From contig JACVTC010000024.1 in assembly GCA_016946835.1 (NCBI GenBank), positions 601,001 to 665,000 on the forward strand: a stretch of DNA of 64,000 bases, in the 5' to 3' direction. The notes under the pieces were generated by a model. That model worked only from the letters and a program-made list of their open reading frames with translations. It was not told the origin of the DNA and did not search any database. Below are positions 26,508 to 37,976 of this stretch, piece after piece. Each line of letters begins with the position of its first letter. Within the stretch, counting starts at the first letter, position 1. Source of the stretch: Neocallimastix lanati (nom. inval.) (taxonomy: Eukaryota; Neocallimastigomycota; Neocallimastigomycetes; Neocallimastigales; Neocallimastigaceae). A program made the translations under genes and the position numbers.

Positions 26508-27680
26508 ATATAAATTTATAAAAATCAAAAATCATAAACTTATTTTATAAAATAAATTTCATTTTAGAATGAACTATTTATAATTATTAATTTAATAGAA
26601 AAAAAATCATTTTAGTACTAATTAAAGTTTATTTATTTATATTAATTATTTAGATATAGGTAATATAAAATGATAAAAAAAATGTTGAACAAAATTAAAC
26701 TTATTTATACTAATTGAGGCTTGAAAATAATTCAATGAAATTATTTTACAATAAATTAAATAATGTATTTTAAATACATAATTTACACATAACAAAATAA
26801 TATTAATTAATATAATTTTTTTTACATATTACTACTGTCTATTGCATCTAAATTTAATTGGACTGTTATGCAACTCGATATTAAAGCTACTTATCTTAAT
26901 ACCCCACTCGATAAGCAACTGTATGTTATTATTCCTCCCTTAACCAAGGACTTAAATGAACCAAAGATGACCAAATTTACAGACCAAATATTTAATAAAA
27001 AGTATATTCTCGTCTGAGGAGGAATGTTAGATTATAAGAAGTTAATTAAATATCTTTAAAATTTTATTAATTTATTTGAAATACATTATTTAATTCATTA
27101 TTAAAATAATTTCATTGAATTATTTTCAAGCCTCAATTAGTATAAATAAGTTTAATTTTGTTCAACATTTTTTTTATCATTTATATTTATATAGTTATTA
27201 AATATTTCCTTAAATAATAATTATTAATAGTTTATTCTAATCACAAGAACAATTAATTAAATAGTTAATTATAACTAAATAACATAAAAATAAAGCATTT
27301 CTCTGAATTAAGAGAATAGCTGTAGTCGTCGTTGTTAAGTAAAAGTTAAGATTAAAAGTTATATTATGTTAAGTTAGTTTGTAATAAAAAGAATAAGAAA
27401 GTTGTTAAATAGTCTTTTTAATTATATGTAGTTTTTATATAAAATTAAATAAATAAATAAATAATAAATTAATAAATTTAATAAATAAATCCCAACAAAA
27501 GTACATCGAACTTTTGAGTTGTATATCACTATATCTAAATAATTAATATAAATAAATAAACTTTAATTAGTACTAAAACGTTTTATTTTCTATTAAATTA
27601 ATAATTATAAATAGTTCATTCTAAAATGAAATTTATTTTATAAAATAAGTTTATGATTTTTGATTTTTATAAATTTATAT

Positions 27681-27739
<59 letters not shown>

Positions 27740-27745
27740 TTTTAT
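26471..27745. mobile_element. fold-back structure made of copia LTR copies
   Basis: This is a second, much reduced copy of the copia family seen at the window start. In the middle (about 26829-27024) are short pieces of reverse transcriptase and the element's 3' end, leading into an LTR in plus orientation (TGTTAGA at 27027). To the left, about 26510-26822, lies an LTR and flank in the opposite orientation. The two sides are long inverted repeats: the left flank is the reverse complement of the right flank at about 27525-27741, sharing ttataaatagttcattctaa. The right side also has about 335 bp of extra sequence near 27190-27525, ending tcccaaca, which may be another LTR piece. AAAT/TTTA arrays close both ends. 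It is a fossil and cannot be autonomous. Confidence 0.85.
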
Positions 27746-28494
27746 CTTTTTTTTTTCTTAGTATTTAAGGACAAAATCATTTTTTATAATTTAAAGTAAT
27801 ATACTAAACATTTTACTTTACACCAATTTATTATTAATAGAAAATGAATCATATTTAATTTTAAATTTAATCTTTAATAAAATTAAATAAATTTTATAAT
27901 CATCATTTAATTTTTTAAATTTTATTAAATTTTAAAGTTTTACTTTTTTATATATCATTTTTATTCATACATTGTTCTCCATTCAATATTTACTCCATTA
28001 TTCGAATATTCGAAAATTATTCGAAGATAAAATAAAATTTATAGATATTAAATATTTGAAATAGCAAATCATAGATTTTATTATCTTGATGAATATGTTC
28101 GAAAATATGCACTTGCAATAATAATACAAAATATACATAAATATTGTTCAAAATTTATGTATATTTTGTATTATTATTTCAAGATATACGTGCTATGTCA
28201 AAAAATTCATTTTTATATCTTTTTTTTTTTTTTTTCTTTTTTTTTTTTATGCATATAAATGTTTTCTAAACTTATATTATAAACTTTAACTTTATATTAA
28301 GTTTATAATATATCTGTTATTTTCCTATTCTTCTATTGTTTGTTTTCATTCCTTGATATAATGAATTTCAGAACTAATTTAATTTTCTGAGTATTCCATT
28401 CAATAAATATTAAAAATAATATGACAATAATAATTGAAACTTTATATGTCAATATTAATGAAAATATATTAATTTGTAGTTTCAGTATATTTAA

Positions 28495-28527
<33 letters not shown>

Positions 28528-29047
28528 GCTAATGACATTTATCCAAGTTTAACTTTAAATTCTAAAAATAAAATAAAATATATAAAAAAATAAAAAATAA
28601 AAAATTATATGCGTTTTTTTTTTTTTTTTTTTTTTTACTGTAAAATTTCATGTTTAATTTATATAACTTAAATAACATAAAATTTAAAATTTATATAAAT
28701 AAATATTATAAACTATAAAAAAATTATTATATATTAAATATTAAATATGTAGCAATGCAAATTTACATTATATATATATTCAATTTATTTTTTTTTTTTT
28801 TTTTTATTGTTGTTATTTTATTACTATTAATATAATAAAATATAATTTATATTTTATATGTAATATGATAGTTTATTAATAAAAAAGAAAATAATAACTA
28901 AATATATATATATATATTTAAGATCTAATTATAATTTATATACATTTAAAAAAATTTTTTTTTTTTTTTTCTTGTGCTTTCGTAATTAGTTATTTAAATT
29001 TATTAGTAAGACCGATATTTGATATTATTAGTTATAATATTTTTTTT
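27746..29047. other. gene-free A+T-rich stretch
   Basis: No gene is visible. It holds the 26-bp palindrome at 28.1 kb, repeated TTCGAA words at about 27997-28026, an ATA array near 28498-28527, and poly-T runs near 28225, 28615, 28790 and 28960. Confidence 0.6.
28117..28178. repeat. perfect 26-bp inverted repeat
   Basis: Arms 28117-28142 and 28153-28178 are exact reverse complements (core acaaaatatacataaat) around a 10-nt spacer. The flanks tatgcacttg and caagatatacgtgc are themselves partly complementary, so the stem may extend with mismatches. Confidence 0.93.
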
Positions 29048-31687
29048 TTAACAATTATCTTTAATACCACACCATTCACCATTATCAACACCCCAATCAC
29101 CATCATCATCTGTATAAACAACATCACAAGTACTACAACATTCATAACCTAAAGCTTTAGCAAAGCATGATTCGGCAGCATTGTTGGAACTACCACTAAT
29201 ACCACACCATTCTTCATTTTCAACACCCCAATCACCATCATCATCAGTATAAATTACAGTATTACCCTTACAACATGGGAAACCTAAAGCAATAGAGAAA
29301 CAATTATTTGATGATGATGGTTCTGTTTTTGTAGTAGTAGTTTTAATAGTAGTACTTTTAGACTTGGTAGTTTTCTTAGCAGTATTAGTTTTAGCACCTG
29401 GTAAAACATAACCTTCAACTGGTGAAGTAGCTCCACGATATGGAGGTTCAGTAATTGGACGGCATTGACCATAATATTCACTACCTTCACATTGAGTTCC
29501 ATGAGCACAACATTTTCCACCAGTACAAGTACCATATTTTGGAGCACAACCTTCTACTTCATAATAAACATCAACTAAATCAGTGTGAACAATAGAAATT
29601 GTATCAAGATTTTCACAGGATTGCTTAGCATACATCTTCTTTGTGAATGGATCAATAACAGCTGTAATTTCATCATCTTCTAATAAATAACCATCAGTTC
29701 CATAATAATCTTCACCACAAACATACCAGAACATATTCATACCAATATTATCATTTGCCAATACAGCATCCATCCATTTTGTATAAATTGGATCACGTTC
29801 TTCAAGTGGAACATTATCTGCTGAAGTACTAAGACCCCATTCTTCAACAACAGTTGGTTTATTAAATTTCTTATCAACATCAGCGTGGGCTTTAATCCAT
29901 GTAACACCATCTTTGCTATAATCCTTTAGTCCCCATCCAACAGGATACATATGAACAGTATTATAGTCAATAGAATCAAGAGCACTAATAGCTTCATAAT
30001 CAGTTCCTTCATCATATCTATAAACATAAGTATTTGGATCAACACCCGATGGTGGAGTAAGACCAATACCTATTAATTATAAATTTCATATTAAAAAAAA
30101 AAAAAAAAAAAAGATATATATATATTAATAATTTAGTACATTATTGATCATAATCAAAATATAAATGACTGTATATTTATTATTAATATATTTATTTATA
30201 TTTAATTATCACCTTCAATACCAGAAGAAACCAAATGATTTGGATCTTCTTGATGAATAAATGAAGCAATTTCGTCCATCCAATTTGTAATAGTATCAGT
30301 ATTACAATTTTTAACTGGAAGACCATGTGGTCCATTGTTACAACGGGCTTCATTAGCAAGTTGCCATGAGAAAATTGTTGGATCATCCTTATATAATTGA
30401 CCTATAGATTATTTATAACATTTAAAAGTACATATTTATTATATTAATATCATTTTAAAGAACAAAAAAAAAAAAATAATAATAATAATAAAAAAAAAAA
30501 AATTAAGAAAATAAATCATAATAAAAAAAATATATATATATATTAATATATATATTTTTACCAGTGTAAGTGTTAACTCGATTAATCATAGCTTTAATAT
30601 ATTGCTTATAACCTTCAACAATTTTTCTATTTGTATAGAATTCATCATGATATCTTTTTAAAAAAAAAAAAATATATATATATATATATTATAAAAATAA
30701 ATTAATAACTATTTCTTTCTTTTAAAGCTTTTTTTTTTTTTTTTTTAATATTATGTATTATTTTGAATAAATTTAATTTTAACATACTTTCCACCGAATT
30801 GTTTAACCCAAACATCCATACCACCATAATCAGTCCAATTATTTGTAAGAGTTAAAACAACACGAATATTTCTTTGAGCAGCCGCAGCAAGATAATAATC
30901 AACCTTTTCCATGTTTTCACTATTAAGGGTAACCTATAGAAATAAAAATGATTTTTAAAATTACAAAAAATTGAAATTTCAAAATTGAAATTTCAAATTT
31001 AAATTTAATTTTTATTTTAATTTTGCATATAATGTTGAAATGAATATTCATATTATTAAATTAAAAAACAAAAAAAAAAAAAAAAAAAAAAAATTTTTAT
31101 ATCAAATATAAAAAATAATTTAATATTTAATTTTCTTTTATATGGATATAATATTAAAAAATGAATATAAAATAAATTACTTCTGGACCAGAAAAATCAA
31201 CTAATCTTGTAGCATCTTCACATTCATCACAGAAAGCCCAAGCTCTAACAACATTAAGATTATGTCTAGCATAAGCTTCAAGAGCTAAATCAACTCTTTC
31301 GTGATTTGATACCATTAAATAGTCTTTTTTTTTTTTAATTTTTATAATTTTTAATATAATAACAATAATGATATAATTAATTTAAAAAAATCAATATATG
31401 AGAGTATATGATTTTTAGATTTTAAATTAAAATTAATTCTCAATTAAAAAAAAAAAATAAATAAATAAAAAATAATAATAATAATAATTTTTTTTTTATC
31501 TTTATTATTATTTTAATAATAATTTATCGATTAATAGATACATACATGTATTAGAACCAGAGAAATAACGTTTGCAACCATCAACCACGAAGTTGGTGCC
31601 ATCAGTTTGAACAAAACCTTCTCTAAATTGGCCTGCAACAGAAGTAGCTAAAGTAAGTAGTAATGCACCAGCTTTGTTAAAATGCAT
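29048..31687 (-). CDS. secreted GH5 endo-beta-1,4-mannanase-like enzyme with CBM1-like module and two dockerins, six exons
   Basis: Exons in transcript order: 31687-31546, 31323-31181, 30933-30788, 30653-30562, 30401-30213, 30069-29048. All introns are GT...AG, phases agree, and the product is 577 residues. Residues 1-19 ([19 protein letters not shown]) are a signal peptide. The GH5 barrel spans about 20-390; acid/base E192 lies in WQLANEAR and the nucleophile is probably E314 in [33 protein letters not shown] and the N-terminal [13 protein letters not shown] fit fungal mannanases of subfamily GH5_7, so the likely substrate is mannan or galactomannan. A Cys-rich module at about 412-442 ([17 protein letters not shown]) resembles a CBM1 cellulose-binding domain. 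After a Lys/Thr linker come dockerins at about 493-528 ([20 protein letters not shown]) and 539-573 ([20 protein letters not shown]). It would work extracellularly in the same kind of complex as the xylanase. Confidence 0.93.
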
Positions 31688-32394
31688 CTTTTTAAATTTT
31701 TTATATTGAAATAAATTATTTAATCCGATTTCAATTTTATTTATTATAATAAAAATTTACTAATTGTTAAACGCATATAATATTAAATTCTTATCAAAAG
31801 ATTTTAATATCTTATTTAAAAATAAATTCAAATTGATTTAAAAAAAAGAAATGAAAAAAACTATAAAATAGATATTTATTTTAATAATAAATAATATATA
31901 TTTTATATTTATTTTAAAACTTTAAAATATATAGAAATATTAAAAAGTTATGTAAAAATAATAAAAGAAAGTAATAATTTAATAATTTACAATTTAATAA
32001 TAAAAAAAATATAAAAAATAAAAAAAAAATAAATTTTATCATCAAAAATATTTAAATATTAAAAAAAATAATAATAATAATAAAATTATTATTATTATAT
32101 AAGGAGAAAATATTAAAATATAAATGAAAAAAAAAAAAAATTAATAAAACATAGTTATTCATCCAAATATTATAATTTTTTTAAAAAAAATAATAAATAA
32201 AGTTCAAGCATTTTCAAAATATTATATTTGAATAATATAATTAATTTATTATGAAAAATTTTTAATTACTAAAACTTTATTTTTAATAATTATTATATAA
32301 TTATTAATAAAATTTATACAATAGACAATAAAAATAAATATAATTTAATATGACTTTTAATTAAAACATATATATATTAAATATATTTATTGAT

Positions 32395-32940
32395 AACTAA
32401 TCTTCATAAATTTGAATTTTGTATATAGTCCTGTATCCCTTTTTCTTAATACCAAATGGCCTTTTTTTTATATATCTTTATTATACTTCATTTTTAGAAA
32501 GAGTAAAAAAAGTATTTTAAGTATTTCAAAAAGCTTTTACTTTAAAGAATACATATTCCTTTTAAATAAAAAAAGAAAATAAAACTTTGAAATAAAAATA
32601 TTTATAGATATATTGATCATTAATATAACATAGGTCATATTAATTTTTAATAAAAAAAAATATATTATCATAAACTAATTATATTTAAAAAAATAATATT
32701 AAAATAATATTAATAAAAAATATGATATTAATTATATTAAAACTTTATTTTTAATATTATCATTTTAATATAAGAATTAATATTATTTTACTATTATTTA
32801 TCATCATTATTTATTTTATAATAAACTTTATTAAATATTATTTTGACGAATTAATAATAAAATAAATATTATTATTCATAAATTCTCATGATTGATATCC
32901 CAGGTAGATCTTCAATAATGATTAGACTAAAATCAAATAC
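32395..32940 (-). pseudogene. two short minus-strand coding relics
   Basis: Minus-strand frames read KRPFGIKKKGYRTIYKIQIY ending in a stop at about 32397, and DFSLIIIEDLPGISIMRIYE ending in a stop near 32876. Both have the amino-acid mix of real proteins, unlike the surrounding A+T noise, and both end in a similar RIYE/QIYED tail. Between them is only low-complexity sequence. They may be remnants of two related genes or of duplicated last exons; the family is not recognised. Confidence 0.3.
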
Positions 32941-33074
32941 AATATAATTTCTTCATTTAAGGAAATAGGCAATATTAAGACGGCTTTTATGAATTATAAA
33001 TTATTATATTATTTTATTAGTCAGCTATTTACTAAATAATATTATTATTCATTTATTCGTATTTATTCATATAA

Positions 33075-34290
33075 TTCATTATTTATTATTAATTATTAAT
33101 TTATTATTTATTATTTATTATTTATTATTTATTACTTATTATTTCATACTATTATTACTTTTTATTTATTACTTTTTATTTATTATTTATTATTTATTAT
33201 TTATTATTTCATTTTATTATTACTTTTTATTTATTATTTATTATTTATTATTTATTATTTATTATTTATTATTTATTATTTATTATTTATTATTTATTAT
33301 TTATTATTTATTATTTATTATTTATTATTTATTATTTCATTTTATTATTACTTTTTATTTATTATTTATTATTTATTATTTATTATTTATTATTTATTAT
33401 TTATTATTTATTATTTATTATTTATTATTTATTATTTAATATTTTAATATTTAATATTTATTATTTATTATTTATTATTTATTATTTATTATTTATTATT
33501 TATTATTTATTACTTATTATTTCATTTTATTATTACTTTTTATTTATTATTTATTATTTCATTTTATTATTACTTTTTATTTATTATTTATTATTTCATT
33601 TTATTATTATTTATTATTTATTATTTCATTTTATTATTACTTTTTATTTATTATTTATTATTTCATTTTATTATTATTTATTATTTATTATTTATTATTT
33701 ATTATTTATTATTTATTATTTATTATTTATTATTTATTATTTATTATTTATTATTTATTATTTATTATTTATTATTTATTATTTATTATTTATTATTTAT
33801 TATTTATTATTTATTATTTATTTAAATATTTATTATTATTTATTATTTATTGTTTATTATTTATTATTTATTATTTATTATTTATCATTTATTATTTATT
33901 ATTTATTATTTATTATTTATTATTATAATTATTTATTATTTATTATTTATTATTTATTATTTATTATTTATTATTTATTATTTATTATTTATTATTTATT
34001 ATTTATTATTTATTATTTATTATTTATTATTTATTATTTATTATTTATTTATTATTTATTTAAATATTTATTATTATTTATTATTTATTGTTTATTATTT
34101 ATTACTTATTATTTATTATTTATTATTTATTATTTATTATTTATTATTTATTATTTATTATTTATTATTTATTATTTATTATTTATTATTTATTATTTAT
34201 TATTTATTATTTATTATTTATTATTTATTATTTATTATTTATTATTTATTATTTATTATTTATTATTTATTATTTATTATTTATTATTTT
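33075..34290. repeat. (TTATTTA)n heptanucleotide satellite
   Basis: About 1.2 kb of the 7-bp unit TTATTTA. The left half (to about 33670) is broken by a recurring variant ttcattttattattactttt. In the right half a marker with tttaaatatttattatta and then ttgtttatt occurs at 33821 and 34059, giving a higher-order period of 238 bp. Long Tyr/Leu/Ile frames across it are artefacts. Confidence 0.97.
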
Positions 34291-35367
34291 TTTATTTATT
34301 ATATACATTATTACATATTATATATCTTATTCATAAATTCTCCGATTATTTAAAGTATTGTAATGAATTGAAAATTTTACATGGTAAAAGTTTAATTATA
34401 ACAATTTTAATTTATTCCCACAATAAATTAATATAAAATTGAACACATTTTATATTAAATATAATTATAACCAAAAAAAAAAATAATTTAAAATATAAAA
34501 AAAAAACTTTTATTTGTATAATTATTTTGTTAAAATATATAAATTGTTAGAAAATTAAGTTTAATATATGAATATAAAATAGAAAAAAAAACTCTAATTA
34601 ATAATGAATTTATGTTAATTAAGAAATGTATTGATATAAAACGTAAATAAAAACTTTAATTATTAATAAATTATTTTATTAATAATTACATAAAAATAAA
34701 TTAATAAATCATTTGCAAATTCGTGACATAAATAAAACGTGATCGAAAATAACGTGAGAAAATTAAAATTATGTAAAGACATAAAATTATGAAAGAACAT
34801 AAAAATTAATGTAAACATAAATTTATTACATAAATTTTATGTTATGTTAAAATTGAAATAATTTATAAATTTCTTTTTATTATTTTTATTATTTTTATAT
34901 TTAATATTTTATTTTATTATATTTTTAATTATTTTAATAATTATTATTTTATATTAATATTTTATTAATTATAATAAATTTATATTTTTATTAATATTTT
35001 ATGAATATTTTATATTTTATTTTATACTTTTATATTAAATACTTTAAATACTTAATAGTTACTCTAAGAGAATTAATTAATTAAATAGTTTATTATGAAT
35101 TTCAAATATAAAAACAAGAATAATTCTTTATAATTATTCTTTGCAGCACAATTTTATGCCAAATTTATATTATAATTATTTTATATTTTTAAGATAAATA
35201 TTAAATACATGTATTAATAAATTTTATAATTATTTTTCAATAAATAAATAAATTTTATAATTAAATAACAACTTTATAAAACTTCTCCCAACAAGAGAAC
35301 TTGAACCAAAGGCGTACTTTATCAGTATCTATTCATTAATTTATATAATTTGTTTTAATTTAATTGT

Positions 35368-35406
35368 ATTTATTTATTTATTTATTTATTATTTATTTAT
35401 TTATTT

Positions 35407-35481
<75 letters not shown>

Positions 35482-35561
35482 TTATTTATTTATTTATTTA
35501 TTTATTTATTATTTATTTATTTATTTATTTATTTATTATTTATTTATTTATTTATTTATTT

Positions 35562-35605
<44 letters not shown>

Positions 35606-35607
35606 TT
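35368..35607. repeat. (TTTA)n microsatellite
   Basis: About 240 bp of TTTA tetranucleotides in which a single TTA replaces TTTA every 20-40 bp. It is the largest of several TTTA arrays in the window; others are at about 27677-27741, 56975-57065, 59250-59296 and 63240-63310. Confidence 0.96.
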
Positions 35608-36420
35608 ACTATTAATTTATTAATCATAGTTATGATATGTAGGTTTAATAGATAGATACTAGATACACTAAAGGAAAAAACTAACAACATTAATTATATC
35701 TTCTTTTGGTAAAGAAGAAATGATAGTTTTAAAAGAGTATTTAACTAATGAAAGTCTTGAAATATGCATTGTTTTCATATCTCTAACATTACTACAACAC
35801 AACAATTACAAGACATTGAACCTGAAATATCTACTAAATATATTTAAACCTACTGGAGGAGTTGTTCTTAATTTTGTTTGTTTCATACGTACATGAATAG
35901 TATCTTTAAGATATATCTGAACTTGTTTCCTTTTCTAATTACATAAATTATATATACATGTTATTTACATTTATATTAAATTTCAATGTAACTTAACTAT
36001 GACTTGTAGCTGGGTTAAATTACAGCCTATATTTATTATTTTTGAATTTATATGCAATTTTTTATTTGAAAGGGATTTATAAATTTTTTTAATTATCCTT
36101 TATGTTATTATTCAATTCTTTATTATCATTACAATAATTATTATTAGGACAATTGATATTACATAAGGTTAAGTAATCTATTAATGACATCTTTGTTCTA
36201 TTTTTGTTACTCAGATATTAAAAATACTATTTTTTATTTTTTTTTTTTTTATTTTTTATTTTTTTTTATAAAAATAAAATGATATTATATATAATTAATT
36301 TTTTTTTTTTTTTTGACTAAGAAAACAACTTTATTTAATTTATAATAATAATAAAATTACATGATTTTAATGAAAAAAAAAATAAAATACATGAAATGAA
36401 ATATGATATATTATATAATT

Positions 36421-37130
36421 ATAAAATGCGTTAGAAGCATAGTTTCTAACTTTTTCCCATTATTGCGAGTAATAATTTCAGTATTAGTGTTATCAAACGA
36501 ATCTGTATCAGTTCTTTCACCGGGTAAGTGAAAATCCATGCCTTATCATTTTGACGTCGACGCTCTTGGTAACGGTAGATTCAACGGAATACCATTTTAT
36601 CATCGATCTTAAAAAATTCAACAAATTAATGGTATTACGTTTTGTTAGAAACTCCGCAATCCCCACAAAATACGGAACACAGTCGACGAAGGAAGTTGAA
36701 CTTTGTTTAAAAATATTGTCAACTAATTATCTTTCTTCCCCATCATTAACTTTAATTTTTTCATACATAAAAGACCCGTCAAGAAGAGCACCTCAATATA
36801 AAGTAATAAATATTATTATCATAATCCTCTTTCCTAATCTAAAGAAACATCCAAGGATTTTTGTTCAATTATTATTGTAAACTTCAAAAAAAGATCATCT
36901 AGAAAAGGCAAAAGATTTATTTCTGTAAATATTTTCCAATTCTTTACAGGCAAAAGATTTATTTCTGTAAATTTTTTCCAATTCTTTACAGGCAAAGATC
37001 CAGTTAAAAAAAGCTAGGTACACTAACACACCACAACATGGGCTAACCATTTAGGGCAATCTTCTGAGACTATATTTTTCTTTTAATGGAAATACTAATG
37101 TCAAAATTAAAACCACACCTAATATACAAT
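36421..37130 (+). mobile_element. G+C-richer relic, possible retroelement ORF
   Basis: Coding-like sequence stands out over about 700 bp. The longest open frame (36551-36880) reads LVTVDSTEYHFIIDLKKFNK near its start and then PTKYGTQSTKEVELCLKIL. I do not recognise a domain; the composition and isolation suggest the nucleic-acid-binding first frame of a retroelement, perhaps the same LINE family as at 45 kb, but this is inference. A 44-bp unit (caaaagatttatttctgtaa to tctttacagg) is tandemly doubled at 36907-36993. The whole stretch is decayed. Confidence 0.45.
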
Positions 37131-37384
37131 TAATAAATATTTGAATAATTAATTATCTAAGGATTTTTTAAAATAATTTATTTTATATTTAGTTAACTTT
37201 TTTTTTTCTGGTTTTATTCTTCTGACTCTCTTACTATTATTCATACTTTATTTTAATGAAATCAGTTCCTTTATTATTTTATTTTGTTTAAGCATAAAAT
37301 ACGTATGATTTAGATAAAAATTTCTATAAGAGAAGTAAAAGAAAAAATAATAAAACTAAAACTAAGAAGAGAAAACAAAAAACG

Positions 37385-37447
<63 letters not shown>

Positions 37448-37976
37448 AAACGAAAAAGAAAACGAAAAAAAAGAAAACAAAAAAAACAAAAACAAAAACA
37501 AAAAATGAATCATTCTAATTTAAAATACTCAATTTCATAGAATGATTTTCAAATTGGACTATATTGCTTTGTCAATATTAATTATATATTACTTCATTAA
37601 TCACACATAAATATTAAATATACTATTTATATTAATTTATATTGTTAACTATTCTTTTGATTTTAAAATCCTTTTGATTTATTTTTTTTTTTTTTTTTTA
37701 TTATCTTTTATTTTTATTTTATTTTTATTTTATTTTTATTTTTTATTTTTTTTTTATTTTTTTTTTTTTATCCTTATTATTATTATTAATATTAATTTTA
37801 TCTTTTATTTTGTATTTTTAATATTTTATTATAGGAGATATTTATTTTTTCTGTTATTTTTGCCTTTTTTTTTTTTTTTTTTTTTTTTATTGCAAAATTT
37901 TTAAAAATACATATATTATTTACTAATTTATTTATATTTAAATGGGACGTTTAAAGAAAAATATTATTATTCAAAA
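37131..37976. other. 3' flank of the ankyrin gene, homopolymer tracts
   Basis: The main content is a poly-A run of 61 bases at 37385-37445 followed by a GAAAA-type purine stretch, and a series of poly-T tracts with TTTTTA units at about 37681-37890. No gene is seen; Phe-rich frames are artefacts. Confidence 0.7.

Larger units (their letters stand above)
31688..36400. other. gene-poor stretch with satellite arrays
   Basis: No complete gene is seen. Between the features listed separately there is plain A+T-rich sequence. Around 35.64-36.03 kb a plus-strand reading (GKEEMIVLKEYLTNESLEI, and NIFKPTGGVVLNFV) looks like the trace of a protein gene, but it is short and unassigned. At about 35287 cccaacaagagaacttgaac resembles the sequence ending at about 27505 (cccaacaaaagtacatcgaac) and may be an LTR edge. 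Confidence 0.5.

Noticed and set aside
29284-29547. Shifted frame over the mannanase linker
   Set aside because: It lies within the last exon of a gene with clear dockerins in the other frame; 30192-30386 likewise overlaps exon 5 in a wrong frame.
33850-34353. Frame of 167 codons rich in Tyr, Leu and Ile
   Set aside because: It is a translation of the TTATTTA satellite; frames at 49278-49550 and 35364-35615 are equivalent artefacts.
35280-35320. Possible tRNA 3' end (gttcaagttctcttgttggga on the minus strand)
   Set aside because: The T-stem does not pair and no cloverleaf can be drawn upstream; the similar word near 27500 fails too. An LTR edge is more likely.
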